Origin: an uncultured Desulfovibrio sp.
GTDB taxonomy: Bacteria; Desulfobacterota; Desulfovibrionia; Desulfovibrionales; Desulfovibrionaceae
Direction: 5' to 3'
DNA: 6,516 nucleotides
NCBI GenBank assembly: GCA_900555975.1
Contig: USNI01000052.1
Coordinates: forward strand, 1 to 6,516
Both the position numbers and the translations under genes were made by a program. Positions 1 to 4,904 of this stretch are shown here, piece by piece (position 1 is the first letter of the stretch; every line of letters begins with the position of its first letter). The notes under the pieces are model-generated. The model made no database searches. It worked only from the letters and a program-made list of their open reading frames with translations, and was not told the origin of the DNA.

Positions 1-1
1 G

Positions 2-433
2 AAGAGCCGTTTCGTGCACTTTGAATTCTTCCGTCTCACGCAGGATCAGCCCGGCATGGGCAGGAAGGGAGACGTCGTGGCTCTTGAAGTGAACATGCGT
101 CCCTGCGGCGGCTACAGCCCGGACATGATGAACTTCGCCAACAGCACTGACGTCTACAGGATCTGGGCCGACATGATCGCCTTCGACCGCTCCACGCAGC
201 CGGAGGGCGAACATTATTACTGCGCCTTCGTCGGACGCCGGGACGGCAGGACGTTCCGCTATTCCCACGACGAGCTCTTGCGCATGTACGCTTCGAACAT
301 GAAGATGACGGGACGCATTCCTGAGGCCCTGTCCGGTGCCATGGCGGATCAGATGTTCATCGCCACCTTTTCCGAAAGAAAGGACATGGACCGTTTCTAT
401 GCCGACGCTCTGGCTCCCGGAGACAAGGTCTGA
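2..433 (+). CDS. ATP-grasp domain protein, C-terminal part (cut by window edge)
   Basis: The frame is open from base 2 with no convincing start inside the window. The GTG at 14 lies within a conserved strand and has no Shine-Dalgarno sequence, so I read this as the last ~143 residues of a gene that begins to the left. Two acidic motifs typical of the ATP-grasp C-terminal lobe are visible: the glutamate in VHFEFF (codon 23-25) and the ExNxR motif in ALEVNMRP (Glu codon 86-88, Asn 92-94, Arg 98-100). In this fold these residues bind Mg2+ and the ATP phosphates. ATP-grasp enzymes join a carboxylate to an amine, thiol or similar nucleophile through an acyl-phosphate, usually in the cytoplasm. The conserved PCGGYSPDMMNFANSTDVY stretch follows, then a tail without recognisable motifs. 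The N-terminal half that would define the substrate is missing. It could be annotated as a carbamoyl-phosphate-synthase-like protein, but I cannot support a specific reaction. The stop is TGA, and no clear terminator follows. Confidence 0.75.
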   Translation, partial: KSRFVHFEFFRLTQDQPGMGRKGDVVALEVNMRPCGGYSPDMMNFANSTDVYRIWADMIAFDRSTQPEGEHYYCAFVGRRDGRTFRYSHDELLRMYASNMKMTGRIPEALSGAMADQMFIATFSERKDMDRFYADALAPGDKV

Positions 434-531
434 ACGCGAATGCGGGGTGAAGCGGCCGTCTGCGCCTTGCGATGACCGGACGCGCCGCAAGCCGCCGCCC
501 CCTTCCGGACATCCGACGCCGTGAGAGAATC

Positions 532-573
532 GGGCAGGAAATCGGAAGAATCATCCATGGACAGGGCAGGAAA
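532..573. repeat. Direct repeat GGGCAGGAAA x2
   Basis: Two exact copies of a 10-base word lie at 532-541 and 564-573. Their starts are 32 bases apart, close to three turns of B-DNA, so a protein bound to both would face the same side of the helix. Flanking bases differ, so the match stops at 10. The word is purine-rich, which makes chance recurrence more likely. An operator role is inference only. Confidence 0.35.
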
Positions 574-636
574 AAAGGCTCACCCTGAACGGACCTCCCC
601 GTGTCGGGACGCATCCGCCGAAGGAGGATGACGCGA

Positions 637-702
637 GTGCGGGGAAAACAACGTGCAGCTGCGGCAAAGATCCTGCCGCATCCCTGTTCGGAACAACGCT
701 GA
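637..702 (+). other. Possible 21-codon leader open frame
   Basis: A GTG at 637 opens a 21-codon frame (MRGKQRAAAAKILPHPCSEQ then Arg) ending in TGA at 700-702. A near-perfect Shine-Dalgarno sequence, AAGGAGG at 621-627, sits 9 bases upstream of the GTG. An in-frame ATG at 628 directly abuts that sequence and is too close to be used. The frame is the same as that of the flavoprotein gene, which starts 21 bases after this stop. The peptide is basic and resembles nothing I know. A 7-bp hairpin (660-680) lies inside it. It may be a leader peptide, or the site may be a chance purine run. Confidence 0.22.
660..680 (+). other. Hairpin in the flavoprotein gene leader
   Basis: TGCGGCA (660-666) pairs with TGCCGCA (674-680) across a 7-base loop. 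The following bases (TCCCTGTTCGG) are not a U-tract, so it is not a standard intrinsic terminator. It lies 44 bases before the flavoprotein start and within the possible leader frame, where it could fold in the mRNA. Confidence 0.3.
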
Positions 703-711
703 CAAACGCAC

Positions 712-717
712 AGGAAG
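712..717 (+). promoter_or_regulatory. Ribosome binding site of the flavoprotein gene
   Basis: AGGAAG lies 6 bases before the ATG at 724. This supports that start over any upstream codon; an in-frame TGA at 700-702 also blocks a longer N-terminus. Confidence 0.6.
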
Positions 718-723
718 CATCTC

Positions 724-1257
724 ATGAAGAACATTCTCATTCTTTCCTCGAGTCCCCGCAGGGGCAGCAATTCCGATCTTCTCTGCGAACAGTTCATGAA
801 AGGCGCTCTTGAGGCCGGACACAGGGTGGAAAAGATCACCCTCCGGGAGAAGAACATTCATCCCTGCCTCGGCTGCGAAGCCTGCCAGAACACGCACGTC
901 TGCGTGCAGCAGGACGACATGGCCGGCATTCTCGACAGCATGGTGAAGGCGGACGTCATCGTCATGGCCACGCCCGTCTATTTCTACACCATGTGCTCGC
1001 AGATGAAGATGCTCATCGACAGAACCGTGCCCCGCTATACCGAGATGTCCGGCAAGGCATTCTATTTCATCGCCACGGCTGCCGACGACAATCCTAAGGC
1101 TCTGGAGCGGACGCTTGACACCTTCCGCGGCTTTACCGACTGCCTGGAAGGCGCGCAGGAAAAAAGCGCCCTTCTGGTTCCCGGCGTCTGGAAACGGGGC
1201 GAAGTGGCGGGAAGAGATGAAATGACGAGAGCCTTTCTGCTGGGCCGCAACGCCTGA
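724..1257 (+). CDS. NADPH-dependent FMN reductase / iron-sulfur flavoprotein-like oxidoreductase
   Basis: This 177-residue flavodoxin-fold protein is probably cytoplasmic. It opens with the first beta strand and phosphate-binding loop (ILILSSSPRRGSNS, residues 4-17), which in this family holds the FMN phosphate. Residues 83-90 (TPVYFYTM) form the second conserved flavin-contacting loop. Between them is a compact cysteine cluster, C48-x2-C51-x2-C54-x5-C60. The same spacing class (CX2CX2CX4-7C) binds a 4Fe-4S cluster in archaeal iron-sulfur flavoproteins, but many relatives carry similar cysteines without proven cluster binding. The ending GVWKRGEVAGRDEMTRAFLLGRN is the usual C-terminus, so the gene is complete. 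The family passes electrons from NAD(P)H or ferredoxin to small acceptors such as quinones, flavins or disulfides; the substrate here cannot be read. The start is fixed by AGGAAG at 712-717. The metallophosphoesterase gene begins 47 bases downstream. Confidence 0.88.
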   Translation: MKNILILSSSPRRGSNSDLLCEQFMKGALEAGHRVEKITLREKNIHPCLGCEACQNTHVCVQQDDMAGILDSMVKADVIVMATPVYFYTMCSQMKMLIDRTVPRYTEMSGKAFYFIATAADDNPKALERTLDTFRGFTDCLEGAQEKSALLVPGVWKRGEVAGRDEMTRAFLLGRNA

Positions 1258-1304
1258 TTTTTCTTTTCCAACCTCAAAACGTCTTCAGCTCCGACCCGAT
1301 ATCC

Positions 1305-2441
1305 ATGCGACTACTTCTGCCTTCCGTCATCATGGCGGTCTATGTGTTTCTGAGTCTCGTCATGCCGCTCAAAACGGCGCTGTGGGCAAAGCTTCTCATG
1401 GGAGCCGCCCTCATGGCCGCAGGACTCAAATTCGTCTTCTATCAGGTGGCCGGCGGCGGCTTCTTCCGGCCGGACCTGCCTGCCGCGGTCATGCTCGCCG
1501 CCGAGGCCCTGTACGCCTCTCTGCTTCTGCTGTTCTTTCTGACCCTGATCAAGGATGCCGCAGGACTCTGTCTGCGGGCGGGACGCCTGTTCGGCTCCAC
1601 CCTGCATCTGCCCTTCACGCCGGGCATACGCTGCGTCCTGCTTCTGAGCATCGCTCTGGCCGGCGGAATCTGGGGCACCTGGCAGGCCGTGAAGGTCCCC
1701 GACGTGCGCACCGTGGACGTCGCCGTTCCCAACCTTCCTGCAGAACTTGAAGGTTTCACGCTGGTGCAGCTCAGCGATCTGCATGTCGGTCCCGTCCAGG
1801 ACAGGGACTGGCTTGCGGCGGTGGTCGGGAAGGTCAACGCTCTTTCTCCGGATGCCGTGGTCATCACCGGCGACATGATCGACGGACTGCCCGGCACGCT
1901 GCGCGGGGAAGTGCAGCCCCTCGGTGAACTCAAAGCCAGATACGGCGTGTTCGGCGTGACCGGCAACCATGAATACTACTACGACGCCCGCGGCTGGACA
2001 AAGGAATTCCGGTCTCTCGGCGTGGACATGCTCAACAACGAACATCGGGTGCTGCCGCATGGACTGGTGCTCGGAGGCGTTTCCGACAGCACTGCGGCCC
2101 GCTTCGGCGAAAAGGGCGCGGACGTCCAGGCCGCCTTTGCCGGCGCCGCCGCCGGTCCGCGCATTCTTCTGTCGCACAAGCCGGCCGACAGGGGCATTCC
2201 CGCCCCCGGCGTTGCCCTCCAGCTTTCCGGTCATACCCACGGCGGCCTGATCTTCTTTCTCTCGCCGCTCATCGCCTCGTACAACGGAGGATACGTCCGC
2301 GGACTCTACTCGACGCCGGAAGGAGGCCTTCTCTACGTCAGTCCGGGCACAGGTCTGTGGAACGGCTTTTCCTGCCGTCTGGGCGTGCCGTCGGAAATCA
2401 CGCGCCTTGTCCTGCACCGCAAGGCGGACGCCGCACGGTAG
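1305..2441 (+). CDS. Membrane-anchored metallophosphoesterase (YkuE/YaeI-like)
   Basis: This 378-residue protein is complete. Residues 1-125 hold about four hydrophobic segments (roughly 4-22, 27-47, 60-82, 108-126). Basic residues cluster in the loops at 23-29 and 83-109, so a positive-inside reading places the catalytic domain outside the cytoplasm. The calcineurin-like domain (about 150-372) shows all five metallophosphoesterase blocks: SDLHVG (D158, H160), GDMIDG (D190), GNHEYY (N221, H222), SHKP (H291) and SGHTHGG (H310, H312). These ligate two metals that activate water to cut phosphoesters. Relatives include B. subtilis YkuE, E. coli YaeI and the chlamydial lipid A enzyme LpxG; a lipid-linked or cell-envelope phosphoester is plausible, but the substrate is not shown. 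The ATG at 1305 has no visible Shine-Dalgarno sequence, and Met10 (ATG at 1332) has none either, so the exact start is uncertain. A T-rich run (1258-1267) follows the upstream stop, but its stem is too weak to call a terminator. Confidence 0.88.
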   Translation: MRLLLPSVIMAVYVFLSLVMPLKTALWAKLLMGAALMAAGLKFVFYQVAGGGFFRPDLPAAVMLAAEALYASLLLLFFLTLIKDAAGLCLRAGRLFGSTLHLPFTPGIRCVLLLSIALAGGIWGTWQAVKVPDVRTVDVAVPNLPAELEGFTLVQLSDLHVGPVQDRDWLAAVVGKVNALSPDAVVITGDMIDGLPGTLRGEVQPLGELKARYGVFGVTGNHEYYYDARGWTKEFRSLGVDMLNNEHRVLPHGLVLGGVSDSTAARFGEKGADVQAAFAGAAAGPRILLSHKPADRGIPAPGVALQLSGHTHGGLIFFLSPLIASYNGGYVRGLYSTPEGGLLYVSPGTGLWNGFSCRLGVPSEITRLVLHRKADAAR

Positions 2442-2606
2442 AGCCGCACGGAGCAGACATCGGAAATCTCCGCCGAACATACGAACAACGCCGTCGTTCC
2501 GGACGGAATCGGATACCGCGTTCCGAAAAAGATGTTCCGGAACTGTTGCCTGAAGAAACGAAAAGGCCGGGGAAAAACCGGCCTTCCTTCTGACGGAGAA
2601 CGACGC
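2442..2606. other. Convergent intergenic region
   Basis: These 165 bases separate two genes whose 3' ends face each other. They contain the terminator hairpin at 2563-2585. A 9-base direct repeat, GCCGCACGG, occurs at 2430-2438 and 2443-2451, straddling the phosphoesterase stop codon. I see no gene or promoter here. Confidence 0.6.
2555..2585 (-). terminator. Intrinsic terminator of the rsh unit, possibly bidirectional
   Basis: Perfect 8-bp arms AAGGCCGG (2563-2570) and CCGGCCTT (2578-2585) flank a 7-base loop. Read leftward, the stem begins about 20 bases after the rsh stop codon and is followed by TTCGTTTCTTC, making a U-rich tail with the TT of the arm. Read rightward, it is followed by CCTTCT, a poorer tail, so it may also stop transcription of the phosphoesterase gene, but less well. 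Confidence 0.75.
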
Positions 2607-4895
2607 TCAGACTTCCATCATGGACATGCCGCGGCGCACCTCGATCACGTGTTCTATGGCGCGAAGCTTGTCTATGGTCTGGTAGAGATGCACGGCATCG
2701 CGCACTTCCACGGTGAAGTCCATCTGAGAACGGCCGTCCACGGTGGACTTGATCTGCAGCGCGTTGATATTGACGTCCTGCTGCACGAAGACAAGGCTGA
2801 TCTTGGCCAGAAGGCCCTTTTCGTTGAGCCCCATGATGCTGATTTCCGCCGGGAAGGGCTTGCTCTCCTCGTTGTTCCAGTTCACGGAGATGAGGCGTTC
2901 CGACTCCAGATTCTGGACGTGGGGACAGTTGGCCGTATGAATGATGACGCCCCTGCCGCGGCTGATGAAGCCCACCACCTGATCGCCGGGAACGGGCTTG
3001 CAGCATTTGGCAAAGTGGATGAGCGTATCCTCTATGCCCTTGATGGTGATGCCGTCGGCCGGCTTCTTGACGGCCGAGGAATCCTGTTTCTGCTGTGATC
3101 CGGCATCCTGGACAGTCTCATGCTTGGGCGCCAGCAGGCTCAGAAGTCTCTGCAGAACCTTGCGGGGAGTGAGACGTCCCGTCCCCACGGCGGCAAAGAG
3201 GTCATCCAGCACATTCAGGGAGAACTCCGGCACCACAAGCTGGAGTCTGCCGTCCTTGGCCGCCTTGGTGACGTTGAAGTCCATTCTGCGGCCTTCCTTT
3301 TCCAGCAGTTCCTTGCCGAGAGCCACGGCAGCCATGCGTTCCTCGGTGCGCAGATAATGCTGAATGCGGCTTCTGGCCTTGGAGGTCTTCACGATCTTCA
3401 GCCAGTCGCGGTGCGGATGGCGGTTCTTGTCGGTGATGATCTCCACCATGTCGCCGTTCTTGAGCGGCGTGGCGAAGGGTTCGAGCTTGCCGTTGATCTT
3501 GGCCCCCACGCAGTGAGCGCCCACATCGGAATGGATGAGAAAGGCGAAATCGAGGGATGTGGCGCCCTTGGGCAGCTGCTTCACGGCGCCCTTGGGCGTG
3601 AACACGTAGATTTCGTCATTGAAGAGGTCCATGCGCAGCGAACTCATGAACTCGCGGGAATCCGTCTCGTCGCGCTGACGCTCCATGAGATCGCGCAGCC
3701 ACTGGAACTGCGGCATGTCCTGCATGGCGATGGCATGGTTGCGCTCCTTGTACATCCAGTGCGCGGCCACGCCGTGTTCGGCCATGTTGTTCATCTCTTC
3801 GGTGCGGATCTGAATTTCGATGCGTTCGCCTTCGGGTCCGATCACCGTGGTGTGCAGTGACTGGTAGCCGTTGGCCTTGGGCATGGAAATGTAGTCCTTG
3901 AAGCGGCCGGGGACCGGCTTCCAGAGCACGTGAACAAGACCGAGCATGGCATAGCAGTCGCGCAGATCGTTGACGATGACGCGGAAGGCAATGATGTCGT
4001 GCATTTCGTCCAGAGGCGTTTTCTGCGCCATCATCTTGCGGTAGATGCTGTAGGTCTGCTTGATGCGGCCGAACACGCGTCCGTTGATGCGGTTCTCGGT
4101 CATGATGGCTTCGATCTTGGCGATGACCTTGGAAATGAGCTGTCTTTCCACGATCTGATTGTCGGAAAGCCATCTGGTGATTTCGTTGTAGGCATCGGGC
4201 TGGAGATAGCGGAAGCTGAGATCCTCAAGCTTCTGCTTGAAGAGGTGCAGACCGAGACGGTTGGCGAGCGGCGCGTAGATGTCCATGGTTTCCTGGGCGA
4301 TGCGCTGCTGCTTGTAGGGCTTCTGAAAGTCCAGGGTGCTCATGTTGTGCAGACGGTCGGCCAGCTTGACCACGGGAACGCGGATGTCGTGCGCCATGGA
4401 GAGTATCATCTTGCGGATGTTTTCCGCCTGCGCCTCTTCCTTGGTGTCGAAGGTCATCATGTTGATCTTGGTCACGCCGTCCACGATGTCGGCCACCTGC
4501 TCGCCGAACAGCTCGTCCAGCTCGTCGATGGAGGAATCGGTGTCTTCCACGGTGTCGTGCAGAAGACCTGCGGCCACGGCGTGCTCGTCGAAGCCCATTT
4601 TCGCCAGCGTGAGGGCCACGGAGGCGGGATGCAGGATATAGGGATCCCCGGACAGACGGAGCTGTCCGGCATGGGCGGCCGAGGCGTAGTCGTAGGCACG
4701 GCGGACCATGTCCACGTCGGCGTCGGAGCAATGCTTCAGAAGCTCCTCCACGATGCTGTCGGCCGAAGGAATCTTCGATGCCGGCGAGCTTTCTCCCGTC
4801 ACGGGAGAAATCACCATGGAGACGTTTTCCTGCGGGTGAACATCTTTCTGCTGGGCCGTTTCCGCTGATGTCTGGAGAATGGAAGTCTGACTCAT
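2607..4895 (-). CDS. Bifunctional (p)ppGpp synthetase/hydrolase, RelA/SpoT family (Rsh)
   Basis: This cytoplasmic enzyme transfers pyrophosphate from ATP to GDP/GTP to make (p)ppGpp and also hydrolyses it. The 762 residues contain the full long-Rsh architecture. The HD hydrolase domain spans about 60-210, with ILHP (H89), LLHDTVEDT (H113, D114, E117, D118) and ADRLHNMSTL (D180, R181, H183, N184). The synthetase domain spans about 255-380, with DEMHDIIAFRV (D300, R305), GRFKDYI, YQSLHTT and EIQIRT (E360). RFKD at 331-334 is the RXKD form found in bifunctional enzymes, unlike the EXDD of synthetase-only RelA. A TGS domain (about 427-488), a helical region, the zinc-finger-like HFAKCCKP...TANCPH block (C631, C632, H653, C657) and an ACT domain (about 682-755) follow. 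The length is slightly above the usual 700-750, from the N-terminal tail and a polar linker near 592-614. The ATG at 4895 has only a weak AGG five bases upstream. Met27 (4817) is also a possible start, with AGGA about 10 bases upstream, because conserved sequence begins only near residue 46. It follows the solute-binding-protein gene by 9 bases, so co-transcription is likely. I leave the symbol empty because relA, spoT and rel are all used for this type. Confidence 0.95.
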   Translation of the reverse strand: MSQTSILQTSAETAQQKDVHPQENVSMVISPVTGESSPASKIPSADSIVEELLKHCSDADVDMVRRAYDYASAAHAGQLRLSGDPYILHPASVALTLAKMGFDEHAVAAGLLHDTVEDTDSSIDELDELFGEQVADIVDGVTKINMMTFDTKEEAQAENIRKMILSMAHDIRVPVVKLADRLHNMSTLDFQKPYKQQRIAQETMDIYAPLANRLGLHLFKQKLEDLSFRYLQPDAYNEITRWLSDNQIVERQLISKVIAKIEAIMTENRINGRVFGRIKQTYSIYRKMMAQKTPLDEMHDIIAFRVIVNDLRDCYAMLGLVHVLWKPVPGRFKDYISMPKANGYQSLHTTVIGPEGERIEIQIRTEEMNNMAEHGVAAHWMYKERNHAIAMQDMPQFQWLRDLMERQRDETDSREFMSSLRMDLFNDEIYVFTPKGAVKQLPKGATSLDFAFLIHSDVGAHCVGAKINGKLEPFATPLKNGDMVEIITDKNRHPHRDWLKIVKTSKARSRIQHYLRTEERMAAVALGKELLEKEGRRMDFNVTKAAKDGRLQLVVPEFSLNVLDDLFAAVGTGRLTPRKVLQRLLSLLAPKHETVQDAGSQQKQDSSAVKKPADGITIKGIEDTLIHFAKCCKPVPGDQVVGFISRGRGVIIHTANCPHVQNLESERLISVNWNNEESKPFPAEISIMGLNEKGLLAKISLVFVQQDVNINALQIKSTVDGRSQMDFTVEVRDAVHLYQTIDKLRAIEHVIEVRRGMSMMEV
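4790..4810. repeat. 21-base palindrome inside the 5' part of the rsh gene
   Basis: TTTCTCCCGT (4790-4799) and ACGGGAGAAA (4801-4810) are perfect inverted repeats around one central base. In the leftward mRNA this can fold as a 9-bp stem with a 3-base loop. It encodes part of ISPVTGES (about codons 29-36) in the poorly conserved N-terminal tail, beginning five bases after the ATG of the alternative start Met27. Confidence 0.7.
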
Positions 4896-4904
4896 AAGAA
4901 CCTG
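4896..4904 (-). promoter_or_regulatory. Short rsh spacer carrying a weak ribosome binding site
   Basis: Only nine bases separate the TAG stop of the binding-protein gene (4905-4907) from the rsh ATG. They include AGG (complement of 4901-4903), five bases from the ATG. This is a poor Shine-Dalgarno sequence, so rsh translation from this start probably depends on ribosomes ending the upstream gene. Confidence 0.45.

Larger units (their letters stand above)
434..723. other. 290-base intergenic region before the flavoprotein gene
   Basis: No full-size gene is convincing here on either strand; the leftward open frames crossing it are antisense shadows of the flavoprotein gene. It contains an exact 10-base direct repeat (GGGCAGGAAA at 532-541 and 564-573), a strong Shine-Dalgarno-like AAGGAGG at 621-627 followed by a 21-codon open frame (637-702), and a 7-bp hairpin at 660-680. 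I see no good -35/-10 sigma70 pair. The region probably holds the promoter for the flavoprotein gene, since no other unit feeds it closely, but I cannot place it. Confidence 0.5.

Noticed and set aside
14..16. GTG at 14 as the real start of the first gene
   Set aside because: The open frame continues to the window edge, the codon lies inside the ATP-grasp strand holding a metal-binding glutamate, and there is no ribosome binding site. The gene must begin to the left.
557..631. A 24-codon open frame from the ATG at 557, preceded by GGAAG
   Set aside because: It is short, of unremarkable composition and overlaps the stronger Shine-Dalgarno sequence at 621-627. There is not enough to call it a gene.
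1242..1267. Possible terminator at the end of the flavoprotein gene (GGC/GCC stem followed by TTTTTCTTTT)
   Set aside because: The T-run is real, but the stem has only three sound pairs plus wobbles, too weak to call a terminator. It may cause only a pause.
1311..2480. A 389-codon leftward open frame covering the whole phosphoesterase gene
   Set aside because: Its translation is low in hydrophobic structure and has no family motifs, whereas the rightward frame has all five metallophosphoesterase blocks. It is an antisense shadow produced by GC-rich codon use.
2504..2543. CGGAA/TTCCG inverted repeat and a GTTCCGGAAC palindrome between the convergent genes
   Set aside because: The arms are only five bases around a 12-base loop, the stem is followed by A rather than T on the plus strand, and the palindrome is too short to support a role.
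2532..4868. Three long rightward open frames in one frame opposite the rsh gene
   Set aside because: They are histidine- and glycine-rich with no recognisable domain and mirror the conserved Rsh codons, so they are antisense shadows.
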